Assembly (NCBI RefSeq): GCF_900221005.1
Contig: NZ_OBQI01000003.1
Coordinates: forward strand, 558,001-622,000
Length of the DNA: 64,000 nt
Direction: 5' to 3'
Source: Blastococcus aggregatus
GTDB lineage: Bacteria; Actinomycetota; Actinomycetes; Mycobacteriales; Geodermatophilaceae
Part shown: positions 27,222 through 34,790 of the stretch, piece by piece
Layout of the letters: every line of letters begins with the position of its first letter
Numbering within the stretch: the first letter of the stretch is position 1
The notes under the pieces: generated by a model
Seen by the model: only the letters and a program-made list of their open reading frames with translations
Databases searched by the model: none
Told to the model about the DNA's origin: nothing
Program-made: the position numbers and the translations under genes

Positions 27222-28046
27222 TCAGTTGGGAACGGGATCGGACAAGGCGGGGACGTGCGTGGTCTGGACGTGGACGATCGAGGCCTCCACCGAGATCCGC
27301 GCGGCGTCGCGCAGCTCCGGGCCGAGGTGGGGGTACATGCGCTCGACCAGCGCCTCGGGCTCGGTCACGCCCTCCGCCATGGCCTGCGCGACCTGGTCGA
27401 GGCGGCGCATGCGGGACTGGCGCCGGCGCTCGAGCTCCGGCACGGGGTGCGGGAGCGCGGGACCGTGCCCGGGAAGGATCACCGACCCGGCCGGAGCGAG
27501 CACCTCGCCGAGCCGGTCGAGGCTGGCGAAGAACTGGCCGAGCCGGCCGGGCTTGACGATGGGTGACCCGCGGCCGAGCACGGTGTCGCCGGTGAGCACG
27601 CTGCCCTCGGCGGGGAGGTGGAAGCAGACCGAGTCGCCCGTGTGGCCCGGCGTCCAGAGCACCCGGACCTCGAGCGCGCCGACCCGCAGGACCTCGTCGT
27701 CGGTGAACGGCTGGTCCGAGAGCCGGGGGTTCGCGGCGCGCAGGGTGGCACCGGTGACGCGGGCCAGCCGGGGCGCGAGCTCGGCGTGGTCGTGGTGGGC
27801 GTGGGTGACCCACACGGCCACGATGCGGCGCTCGCCGGCGGCGTCCAGGATCGCGGCGAGGTGCGCGTCGTCGTCCGGACCGGGGTCGACGACGGCGCAC
27901 ACGTCACTGCCGGGCTCGGCGAGCAGCCACGTGTTGGTGCCCTCGAACGTCCAGGCGTTGGCGTTGGGCGCGAGCACGAGGGTGGCGCGCTCGGTCACGC
28001 TCAGCGGGTCGCCAGGGCGGGGGGGCGGGGTGTCCCGGGTCCACAC
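27222..28046 (-). CDS. Metallo-beta-lactamase-fold hydrolase
   Basis: 274 aa MBL-fold enzyme of the glyoxalase-II/LACTB2-like group. The metal site HxHxDH is in VTHAHHDHAELAPRL, with a further His in LWTPGHTGDSVCFHLP and VILPGHGPALPHP. The C-terminal helical domain (ELERRRQSRMRRLDQVAQAM, EALVERMYPHLGPEL) is typical of LACTB2-like proteins. It probably hydrolyses a thioester or ester, perhaps an acyl-CoA, but the substrate is unknown. GTG start with GAGG about 10 nt upstream. First gene of the MBL-DUF35-thiolase operon, with a TTCTAGAA palindrome in its promoter. Confidence 0.88.
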   Translation of the reverse strand: MWTRDTPPPRPGDPLSVTERATLVLAPNANAWTFEGTNTWLLAEPGSDVCAVVDPGPDDDAHLAAILDAAGERRIVAVWVTHAHHDHAELAPRLARVTGATLRAANPRLSDQPFTDDEVLRVGALEVRVLWTPGHTGDSVCFHLPAEGSVLTGDTVLGRGSPIVKPGRLGQFFASLDRLGEVLAPAGSVILPGHGPALPHPVPELERRRQSRMRRLDQVAQAMAEGVTEPEALVERMYPHLGPELRDAARISVEASIVHVQTTHVPALSDPVPN

Positions 28047-28062
28047 GACGAGCGCCTCCTGA

Positions 28063-28072
28063 ATTCTAGAAT
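28063..28072. promoter_or_regulatory. ATTCTAGAAT palindrome in the MBL operon promoter
   Basis: This perfect 10-bp palindrome, 17 bp before the MBL start, matches the core GTTCTAGAAC seen at 25511-25520 except for the outer base. It may be a degenerate site of the same TetR. It is AT-rich in a GC-rich context. Confidence 0.4.
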
Positions 28073-28082
28073 CCCGCTCACC

Positions 28083-29297
28083 CTAGACCATGGGCCGACG
28101 CGCTCCTGTGCGCTGCCCGAGAGGGCCGGGCAGCCCCGCGGGCCGCCGGATCCGCGGACGTCGTTCGGCGGCTCCCGCGGCGAGCAGCAGCACCCCGGCG
28201 GCGGCGGTGAAGGCCACCGGGGCGCTCGTCGCGTCGGCCACCCGGCCCAGCAGGACCGCGCCGACGGCCTGGCCGACGGTCAGCCCGATGAACAGCGAGG
28301 CCGCCGCCGACGCCGCGGTCCCCGGGGCGCGCGCCGCCCCCCAGGCGAGCAGCACACCGCTCAGCGCCACGAAGGCGGCGCCGAAGAGGGCCAGCGACAG
28401 CGCCGCTCGCACCGGGGAGCCCGCCGACACCCCGAGGACCCCGGTGCCCGCGGCAGCGGCGGCGACGGTGGCGATCCAGGCGGCCCGCACGCCCACGCGG
28501 ACCACGAGCACGCCGCTGATCCCGCCGAGCAGACCGGCGGCACCGAGCACGCACCACAGGAGTCCGGTCAGACGGTCGGGCAGCCCGCCGTCATCGGCCA
28601 GCAGGTCGCGGCCGAAGGTCCACACCCCGGCGCACCCCGCGCCGGCGAGGACGGCGGCCACGAGGGGCCGGGCCAGCCGGACTCGGGCCTCCTCCTCCTC
28701 CGGTCCGACACCGGGCACCGGCCCGTCTCCCCCACCCCAGCGGGCGCTCCGGTCCGCCCACGCCGTCGCCGCGAGCGCCGCTGCCGCGAACCCGACCCAC
28801 GCCCAGCGCCACGCGCCCGGGACGGACAGCACCAGCAGACCACCGGCGACGACGCCCGCCCCGGTGCCGCTGTTCACCACGCCCTGGGCACGCGGCACCC
28901 CGGTCGCCGGGACCGTCCGGGCGACGGCGGCGACCGTCGCCGGCGTCGCCGCGCCCGCGCCGCTGCCCGCCAGCAGCGCGCCGGCGGCGAGCACCGGGCC
29001 GCTCCAGGCTGCGGCGACCAGGAGGCAGCCGAGGGCGGCGACGGCACCGGCGCACCACAGCGCGGCGCGCGCCCGGCCGCTGCCGACCAGCCGGCCGGCC
29101 AGGACGGCGGCTCCGCAGTACCCGGCGTAGCTGCCCGCCGCGATGACGCCGGCGGTCCCGCTGGAGAGCCCGAAGGCGGCTCGGAACTCGGGCAGGTAGA
29201 GCCCGTAGCCGTAGCGGGCCAGGCCGTAGGTGACCGCGATGACCGCGAGGCCGGCCGCGACCAGGGCGTTTCCGTGGCGTGCCGACCGCTGCTCCAT
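28083..29297 (-). CDS. MFS transporter (12-helix, CynX/YbfB-like)
   Basis: 404 aa with about 12 hydrophobic helices, for example AVIAVTYGLARYGYGLYLPE, TAGVIAAGSYAGYCGAAVLA and VLAAGALLAGSGAGAATPAT. The first-helix motif LARYGYGLYLPEFRAAFGLS is seen in the YbfB/YjiJ-type MFS family. The C-terminus is basic. I chose ATG at 29297; the frame extends much further upstream but would cross the divergent TetR gene. The start codon is inside the palindromic operator 29297-29308, so binding there would repress it directly. The substrate is unknown; it is probably the target of the divergent TetR. Confidence 0.88.
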   Translation of the reverse strand: MEQRSARHGNALVAAGLAVIAVTYGLARYGYGLYLPEFRAAFGLSSGTAGVIAAGSYAGYCGAAVLAGRLVGSGRARAALWCAGAVAALGCLLVAAAWSGPVLAAGALLAGSGAGAATPATVAAVARTVPATGVPRAQGVVNSGTGAGVVAGGLLVLSVPGAWRWAWVGFAAAALAATAWADRSARWGGGDGPVPGVGPEEEEARVRLARPLVAAVLAGAGCAGVWTFGRDLLADDGGLPDRLTGLLWCVLGAAGLLGGISGVLVVRVGVRAAWIATVAAAAAGTGVLGVSAGSPVRAALSLALFGAAFVALSGVLLAWGAARAPGTAASAAASLFIGLTVGQAVGAVLLGRVADATSAPVAFTAAAGVLLLAAGAAERRPRIRRPAGLPGPLGQRTGARRPMV

Positions 29298-29308
29298 AAC
29301 GATCGTTA
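29297..29308. promoter_or_regulatory. TetR operator between MFS and TetR genes
   Basis: TAACGATCGTTA is a perfect 12-bp palindrome in the 21-bp gap between divergent start codons (29297 and 29319). The AACGATCGTT core is a common TetR operator type. Its position allows one protein to repress both genes. Confidence 0.7.
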
Positions 29309-29318
29309 CAGTAGATCC

Positions 29319-29927
29319 GTGACGGCGGACCCGGCATCTCGACCCGCGCGCGAGCGGCTGCTGGCCGCGGCCGCCGAGCTGTTCTACGGGGCCGGCATCG
29401 CCGCGACCGGTGTCGACGCCGTGCTGCGCCGAGCCGGGGTCTCCCCCGCCACCATGTACGCCCATTTCGCGGGCAAGGACGCCCTGGTGGCGGCCTACCT
29501 CGAGCAGCGGCACGCGGGATGGCGGCAGACCTGGGACGACGTCCTCGCAGAGCAGACCGACCCGGCCGAGCGGCTGCTGTCGGTGTTCGACGCCGTCGAC
29601 CGCTACCGGAGCCGCCAGGGCAACGGCCGCGGCTGCGGCTTCCTCGCCGCCGCCATCGAGCTGCCCGCGACCCACCCGGGGCAGCGCTGGCTGGAGGCCG
29701 ACTCCCGGCTGCTGCTCGACCGGCTGCGCACCCTCGCCGTGGAGGCGGGCGCGACGGATCCCGACGACGTGGCCGACACGCTGCTCCTGCTCTACGACGG
29801 CGCGCTGAACCGCCTGGCCCGGACGGCCACGACGCCGGACCTGCCGGCCGACGACCCGCTCGACCACGCCCGCCGGCTGGCCGCGGAGTGGGTGACCCAG
29901 ACGCTCAGGGCGCCTTCGGGATCATGA
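29319..29927 (+). CDS. TetR-family regulator of the divergent MFS gene
   Basis: 202 aa TetR protein. Helix-turn-helix at about residues 10-55: RERLLAAAAELFYGAGIAAT, VDAVLRRAGVSPATMYAHFA. The following YRSRQGNGRGCGFLAAAIEL is typical of the YcdC/AcrR-like subgroup with TetR_C_33-type ligand domains. GTG at 29319; longer frames overlap the MFS gene. The 12-bp palindrome between the two genes is the obvious operator. Its 3' end overlaps the convergent PspC gene by 23 bp. Confidence 0.9.
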   Translation: MTADPASRPARERLLAAAAELFYGAGIAATGVDAVLRRAGVSPATMYAHFAGKDALVAAYLEQRHAGWRQTWDDVLAEQTDPAERLLSVFDAVDRYRSRQGNGRGCGFLAAAIELPATHPGQRWLEADSRLLLDRLRTLAVEAGATDPDDVADTLLLLYDGALNRLARTATTPDLPADDPLDHARRLAAEWVTQTLRAPSGS

Positions 29928-30087
29928 TCCACAGCGCCAGGTAGACGAGCTCTCCGACGCCGAACAGGCCGAAGAGCACGAACGCCACGCGCACGAGGCC
30001 GCGGGAGATCCCGAACCGGTCGGCCAGCGCGGCGCAGACCCCCGCGAGGACTCTGCCGGACCGGGGCCGCACGAGCGTCGATGCCAT
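29905..30087 (-). CDS. PspC-domain small membrane protein
   Basis: 60 aa. The whole protein is one PspC domain: RPRSGRVLAGVCAALADRFG, then ISRGLVRVAFVLFGLFGVGE and a second hydrophobic stretch LVYLALWIMIPK. Stand-alone PspC proteins sit in the membrane and are linked to envelope stress. It overlaps the end of the convergent TetR gene by 23 bp, so the last codons are shared on opposite strands. ATG start. The short length is normal for single-domain actinobacterial members. Confidence 0.85.
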   Translation of the reverse strand: MASTLVRPRSGRVLAGVCAALADRFGISRGLVRVAFVLFGLFGVGELVYLALWIMIPKAP

Positions 30088-30157
30088 GCAGCCGGTCTAC
30101 CCCGGTCGGGCCGCCACCACCACCCCCATCCCGATCGGCCCCGTCCCGGGCGCCTCG

Positions 30158-30177
30158 ATAGTTGACCGTTCAAGTAT
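30158..30177. promoter_or_regulatory. Candidate MarR-type operator before the dioxygenase gene
   Basis: ATAGTTGACCGTTCAAGTAT is a 20-bp near-palindrome: 8-bp arms with a single mismatch around CCGT. Its TTGA-N4-TCAA core resembles MarR-family sites. It lies 19 bp before the ATG at 30197 and would overlap the promoter. No MarR gene is in the window. Confidence 0.5.
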
Positions 30178-30196
30178 TCGCGCCTACGGTCGGGCC

Positions 30197-31060
30197 ATGA
30201 CCGCCACCCCGAGCCACCCCTTCGCCGGGCACCTCGCGCGGGTCGCCGCCGCGGGTACCCACGACGCCTGGACGCCGGCCTCCGGCGCCCTCCCGGCGCT
30301 GTACCTCAGCCACGGCGCGCCGCCGCTGTTCGAGGACACCGCCTGGATGACGCAGCTGTTCAGCTGGGCCCGGTCCATGCCGCGGCCGCGGGCGATCCTG
30401 ATCGTCTCGGCCCACTGGGAGGCGGCGCCGCTGAGCCTGTCGAGCACCGACGCGCACGTGACGCCGGTCTACGACTTCGGCGGCTTCGACCCGATGTACT
30501 ACCGGATGCGCTACGACACCCCCGACGCCACGGAGTTCGGTGCCCGCGTGCTGGGCGCACTCGGCGGTGGGCAGCCGGTGCACCAGCAGCAGGACCGCGG
30601 CTTGGACCACGGGGCGTGGGTGCCGCTGAAGGTCATGTACCCGGAGGGCGACGTCCCGGTGCTGCAGCTGAGCCTGCCGACGTCCGATCCGGACGAGCTG
30701 CTCCGGCTCGGCGCCCGCCTGCGGGCGCTCCGCGAGGAGGGGGTCCTGGTCATCGGCTCCGGCTTCACCACCCACGGGCTGCCGTTCCTGACCCGGTCGG
30801 ACTGGCTGGGGCAGACGACACCGGGCTGGTCGACGGACTTCGACACCTGGGCGGCCGAGCAGCTGTCCCGGGGTGACGTCGACGCGCTGGCCGACTACCA
30901 GCGCCGGGCGCCCGGCATGCCCTACGCCCACCCCACGGTCGAGCACTTCACGCCGCTGTTCGTCACGCTCGGCGCGGCGACCGACCCCGAGGCGCCGCGC
31001 GACTTCACGATCGACGGCTTCTGGATGGGCCTGTCCAAGCGCTCCCTGCAGGCCGCGTGA
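30197..31060 (+). CDS. Class III extradiol dioxygenase family (DODA/YgiD, LigB-like)
   Basis: 287 aa member of the 4,5-DOPA-dioxygenase extradiol family, a metal-dependent catechol ring cleaver. Metal ligands are His in LYLSHGAPPLFED, IVSAHWEAAPLSL and the later GSGFTTHGLPFL. The characteristic VYDFGGFDPMYYRMRYDTPD and GLDHGAWVPLKVMYPEGD are present. It could cleave a catechol from aromatic or steroid breakdown; many members have no proven substrate. ATG at 30197; the open frame before it lacks a ribosome site. It is convergent with the DAHP synthase gene, 9 bp apart. A MarR-like palindrome precedes it. Confidence 0.9.
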   Translation: MTATPSHPFAGHLARVAAAGTHDAWTPASGALPALYLSHGAPPLFEDTAWMTQLFSWARSMPRPRAILIVSAHWEAAPLSLSSTDAHVTPVYDFGGFDPMYYRMRYDTPDATEFGARVLGALGGGQPVHQQQDRGLDHGAWVPLKVMYPEGDVPVLQLSLPTSDPDELLRLGARLRALREEGVLVIGSGFTTHGLPFLTRSDWLGQTTPGWSTDFDTWAAEQLSRGDVDALADYQRRAPGMPYAHPTVEHFTPLFVTLGAATDPEAPRDFTIDGFWMGLSKRSLQAA

Positions 31061-31069
31061 CCCGGGCGG

Positions 31070-32311
31070 TCAGCCGCGCTCGCGGCGGGCCCGGGTGGCC
31101 GCGGCCAGGCCGGCCAGCAGGTCCTCCGTCGTCGCCAGGTCGACGCAGGCGTCGGTGACGCTGCAGCCGTAGGCCAGCCGCTCGGGGTGCCGCTGGTCGA
31201 GGTCCTGCCGCCCCTCGACGAGGTTGCTCTCCACCATGACGCCGCGGATCGCCGGCTCCCCGCCGGCGATCTGCGCCGCGAGGTCGCGCACGACCTCGAC
31301 CTGGCGGCGGTGGTCCTTCTGGCTGTTGCCGTGCGAGGCGTCCACCACGATCACCTCGGGCAGCCCTCGGGCGGCGAGCTTCGCCCGCGTCGCGGCGATG
31401 TGGGCGGCCGAGTAGTTCGGCCCGGCCTTGTCGCCGCGGAGGATGACGTGCCCGGTGTCGTTGCCCGTCGTCGACAGCTGGGCGCTGACGCCGTGGGCGT
31501 CGACGCCGAGGAACTCGTGCGGTGCGCGGGCGGCCACGATCGCCTGGATCGCGGCGTCGATGCTCCCCTCCGGGGAGTTCTTGAAGCCGACGACGGAGGA
31601 GAACCCCGACACCCGTTCGCGCGCGGTCTGGTCGGTGACGTTGCGGGCGCCGACGCCGTTGTAGGTGACCAGCCCGTTGACGTACTGCGGGGTGAGCGCG
31701 TTCAGCGGCTCGGCCGCGACGGGCACGCCGAGCTCGGTGATCCGGCACATCAGCATGCGGGTGGCGACCAGGCCGACGCTGATCCGGCTGGAGCCGTCGA
31801 GGAAGGGGTCGTAGGCGAACCCCTTCCAGTCCACCTCGGTGCGCGGCTTCTCGGTGTAGGTGCGCATGACGATCTCGAGGTCGTCGCCGTGCCGCTCCCG
31901 CATGCGGGCCAGGAAGCCGGCGTACTCCAGCGCCGCCGCCGGGTCGTGGATCGAGCAGGGGCCGGCGATGACGACCAGGCGGTCGTCCTCGCCGGCGAGG
32001 ACGTCGGTGACCGCGCGGCGGGCCGCCCGGGTCGTGGCCACGGACGCGTCGGTCAGCGGGACGACGGACGCCACGGCCGCCGGGGTGACGACGACGCTGA
32101 GGGCGGTGATGCGGGCGTTCACCAGGCCGGAGAGGTCGACCGGCGGCACGTCGGCGACCCCCAGCTGCTGGGCGACCTCCGGGAGCAGCTCGACGAGCGC
32201 GGCGTCGATCTGCGCGTTCACCCGCGTCTGCACCTCGACCAGCAGGTCGGCGATCCGCGTCGCCTCGTCCAGCAGCGCGTCGGGCAGCAGCGCCTCGGGC
32301 ATCGCGTCCAC
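31070..32311 (-). CDS. 3-deoxy-7-phosphoheptulonate (DAHP) synthase, class I (AroF/G/H type)
   Basis: First step of the shikimate pathway: phosphoenolpyruvate plus erythrose 4-phosphate to DAHP. Visible are VVIAGPCSIHDPAAALEYA, VMRTYTEKPRTEVDWKGF, DGSSRISVGLVATRMLM, GVGARNVTDQTARERVSGFS, VILRGDKAGPNYSA, VVDASHGNSQKDHRRQ and GVMVESNLVEGRQDL. This is the E. coli-like class I enzyme, longer at the N-terminus (about 60 extra residues), rather than the plant-like class II enzyme common in mycobacteria. I chose GTG at 32311, with GGTGGAGG 6 nt upstream; ATG at 32302 also fits. The feedback type (Phe, Tyr or Trp) cannot be read. Length 413 aa. Confidence 0.93.
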   Translation of the reverse strand: MDAMPEALLPDALLDEATRIADLLVEVQTRVNAQIDAALVELLPEVAQQLGVADVPPVDLSGLVNARITALSVVVTPAAVASVVPLTDASVATTRAARRAVTDVLAGEDDRLVVIAGPCSIHDPAAALEYAGFLARMRERHGDDLEIVMRTYTEKPRTEVDWKGFAYDPFLDGSSRISVGLVATRMLMCRITELGVPVAAEPLNALTPQYVNGLVTYNGVGARNVTDQTARERVSGFSSVVGFKNSPEGSIDAAIQAIVAARAPHEFLGVDAHGVSAQLSTTGNDTGHVILRGDKAGPNYSAAHIAATRAKLAARGLPEVIVVDASHGNSQKDHRRQVEVVRDLAAQIAGGEPAIRGVMVESNLVEGRQDLDQRHPERLAYGCSVTDACVDLATTEDLLAGLAAATRARRERG

Positions 32312-32423
32312 CGCGGACCTCCACCAACTCGATCGGGCGCATCCCCGGGGCCGGGGCCGCGCACGCACAGCATCGCCCGCCGCCCGCTCGCTGCGGACAC
32401 CGGACCCGGCCGCGCCGGACACG

Positions 32424-32460
32424 GCTCGGGCCGGACCCCGATGAGGAGTCCGGCCCGAGC
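32424..32460 (-). terminator. Terminator after the acyl-CoA ligase gene
   Basis: GCTCGGGCCGGAC (32424-32436) pairs perfectly over 13 bp with 32448-32460 around an 11-nt loop. It lies 20 bp after the ligase stop and before the DAHP synthase promoter, separating the two same-strand genes. Confidence 0.7.
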
Positions 32461-32480
32461 GCGGTCGTGCGGTGCGGCGA

Positions 32481-34160
32481 TCAGCCCTGCTGGGGCTCCA
32501 GCTCGCCGCGGAGCTCCCGCTTGAGGAACTTGCCGGCGGGGTTGCGCGGCAGCGGCGAGGTGCGGATGTCGATGACGGTCGGGATCTTGAACGAGGCCAG
32601 GTGCGCGGAGAGGAACTCCACCAGCTCGTCCCGGGTGAGCGAGGCGCCGTCGTTGAGCACGATCACCGTGGCGACCTCCTCGCCCAGCCGCTCGTGGGGG
32701 ACGCCGAGGACGGCGGCCTCCATGACCGACGGGTGCTCGTAGATCGCGGCCTCGACCTCGGCGCAGTACACGTTCTCGCCACCGCGGAGGACCATGTCCT
32801 TGAGCCGGTCGTCGACGTACACGAGGCCGTCCTCGTCGAGGTGGCCGATGTCGCCGGTGCGCAGCCACCCGTCGACGATCGTCTCGGCGGTCGCGTCGGG
32901 GCGGTTCCAGTAGCCGCGGATGAGGTTGGCGCCGCGGAACCAGATCTCGCCGCGCTCACCCACGGGCAGCACGTCGAAGGTGGAGGGGTCGCGGATCTCG
33001 GCCTCCATGGGCAGCGGCACGCGGCCGGCGGCCATCGGCTTGTCCAGCGCGTCCTGCCCGGCGAGGCTCGGGCCGAGCGCGTTGGTCTCGGTCATCCCGT
33101 AGGAGAAGCCCGGGCTCGCGGCCTTGAACGAGCTGTCGATGTTGGCGATCAGGGCCGGCGGCGTGGGTGCGCCACCGCCGCCGACGGACACCAGGCTCGA
33201 GGTGTCGAACTCGGCGAACCGGGGGTGCTGCAGCATGTCGATGCTCTGCGTCGGCACGCCCACGAAGGCGCTCAGGCGCTCGCTCTCGATGAGCTGGAGG
33301 GCCGCCTCCGGGTCCCACTTGTACATGATCGCGAGCTTCCGGCCGGCCACGAGCGAACCCAGCATCACCGCGACGCAGCCGGTGACGTGGAACAGCGGGA
33401 CGGCGAGGATCGCGCCACCGGGCGGGGCGTCGGGGTCCTCCGGCGGCGTGACCAGCGCGGCCACCATGCCGCGGGCCAGGAAGCCCATGACCGTGTTCAC
33501 CAGCGCGCGCTGCGTCGAGACGGCGCCCTTGGGGCGACCGGTCGTGCCCGAGGTGTAGAGGATCGTCGCGTCGTCGTCCGGGCCCACGGCCACGTCGGGC
33601 AGCGCCGCGCCGGGGACGACGACGTCCTCCCACCTGTCCGCGCCCTCGATCGGGGCCGACGAGCGGACGACGACGATGCGGGCGCCCAGCCGCTGGGCGG
33701 ACGCGGCAGCGAGCTTCGCCCGCTGCTCGTCGGCGACGATCACCGTGCTGCCGGAGTCCTCGAGGGCGAAGTCCAGCTCGTCCTCGGTCCACCACGCGTT
33801 CATCGAGACGCTGATCGCGCCGATGGAGAGGATCGCGATGAAGGCCTCGACCCACTCGGGGAAGTTCCGCATGGCGATCGCGACGCGGTCGCCCTTCGTC
33901 ACGCCGTAGCGCTCGACCAGCGCGGCGGCGAAAGCGTCCGCCTCGGCGAAGGTCTCGTTGAAGCTGCGCCGCTCGTCCCCGAAGACGAGGTACGGCGCGT
34001 CACCGTGGGCCCGGGCCATCGCGAAGACCTCGCGCATGCTCGGCGGGGCGTGGCGGAAGACCTGGTAGGTCCCCCCATCCGGCCGGGTCCAGGGCTCGAG
34101 CTCGAACATCTGCCCTGGGCTCGTGAGCTGTGCCACGGCCTCCTGGTGACTCACTGACAC
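32481..34160 (-). CDS. Acyl-CoA synthetase (AMP-binding, FadD type)
   Basis: 559 aa adenylate-forming enzyme that activates a carboxylic acid as its CoA thioester. P-loop-like motif ILYTSGTTGRPKGAVSTQ, then YGMTETNALGPSL, GYWNRPDATAETIVDGWLRT, GDIGHLDEDGLVYVDDRLKD, and the C-terminal catalytic Lys in RNPAGKFLKREL. The N-terminal region (ELEPWTRPDGGTYQVFRHAP) is unlike medium-chain ligases, so substrate class is open; fatty or steroid acid is plausible given the neighbours. ATG start. Downstream terminator at 32424. Upstream region contains two GACGGTT-type direct repeats. Confidence 0.92.
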   Translation of the reverse strand: MSVSHQEAVAQLTSPGQMFELEPWTRPDGGTYQVFRHAPPSMREVFAMARAHGDAPYLVFGDERRSFNETFAEADAFAAALVERYGVTKGDRVAIAMRNFPEWVEAFIAILSIGAISVSMNAWWTEDELDFALEDSGSTVIVADEQRAKLAAASAQRLGARIVVVRSSAPIEGADRWEDVVVPGAALPDVAVGPDDDATILYTSGTTGRPKGAVSTQRALVNTVMGFLARGMVAALVTPPEDPDAPPGGAILAVPLFHVTGCVAVMLGSLVAGRKLAIMYKWDPEAALQLIESERLSAFVGVPTQSIDMLQHPRFAEFDTSSLVSVGGGGAPTPPALIANIDSSFKAASPGFSYGMTETNALGPSLAGQDALDKPMAAGRVPLPMEAEIRDPSTFDVLPVGERGEIWFRGANLIRGYWNRPDATAETIVDGWLRTGDIGHLDEDGLVYVDDRLKDMVLRGGENVYCAEVEAAIYEHPSVMEAAVLGVPHERLGEEVATVIVLNDGASLTRDELVEFLSAHLASFKIPTVIDIRTSPLPRNPAGKFLKRELRGELEPQQG

Positions 34161-34176
34161 GAGACGACGCCTCCTA

Positions 34177-34236
34177 GACGGTTACACGACGGATGACGCC
34201 GGGAGTGACCCCGACAACATCCGGACGGTTTCACAC
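34177..34236. repeat. Two direct GACGGTT-N-CAC repeats upstream of the ligase gene
   Basis: GACGGTTACAC (34177-34187) and GACGGTTTCACAC (34224-34236) are 47 bp apart, 17 to 76 bp before the ligase start. They could be tandem regulator sites. The evidence is similarity alone. Confidence 0.25.
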
Positions 34237-34321
34237 TCGAACCATCTTGGGCAACAGGCCCCGTCCAGTGGCGTTTCCCCACCCCTCCGGCGGGCGCTCC
34301 GATCAGGCGTCCGGGCGCAGG

Positions 34322-34630
34322 TCAGCGCCGGTCCTCGCCCCACCGCAGCCAGGACGCGAGCAGCGGGTGCTCCGCCGCGAACGGGTCCGAGCGTGCCGCG
34401 CGGTGCGCACCCGGCGCGGGAGGCCGCGGCGTCGCGGACTCCCGGTGCCGCCGCTCCTCCTCGAGCCGGCTGCGGGTCAGGTATCGCTGCAGCGCCGCTG
34501 CGGGGTCGGCGATCCGGCCGCGCGCGGCGACGTCGTGCCGCGCCTCCCACTCGCACATGATCTTCTCGGCGGGCGAGATCACCGCCGATCCTGGCGCTCG
34601 CTTCCCCGTGTCGGGCGTGGACTCGCGCAT
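34322..34630 (-). CDS. Small hypothetical protein
   Basis: 102 aa, Arg/Glu/Ala-rich and very hydrophilic, with no membrane segment or known motif. The middle AAALQRYLTRSRLEEERRHR looks helical, and the C-terminus AEHPLLASWLRWGEDRR is conserved-looking. ATG at 34630 with GAGG 6-9 nt upstream supports translation. It stands alone between the acyl-CoA ligase (34160) and the GAF-ANTAR gene (34791), in a stretch where no other frame looks coding. No function is proposed. If it is not real, 34161-34790 would be a 630-bp gap with no gene. Confidence 0.5.
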   Translation of the reverse strand: MRESTPDTGKRAPGSAVISPAEKIMCEWEARHDVAARGRIADPAAALQRYLTRSRLEEERRHRESATPRPPAPGAHRAARSDPFAAEHPLLASWLRWGEDRR

Positions 34631-34790
34631 GGCTGCCTCTTCCCACCGACGTGCTGGTGCGGGTGCGGCCGCTCGTGCGCGGTCGCACGGATCCAGGCCA
34701 GCACGCCCGGCAGCCCGGCGCCAGGGTCGTTGGTCTCATCGCCTGCTGCACCAGCAGTTCGTGCGCGTGTCCACCGAGCCCGCGCGCTCG

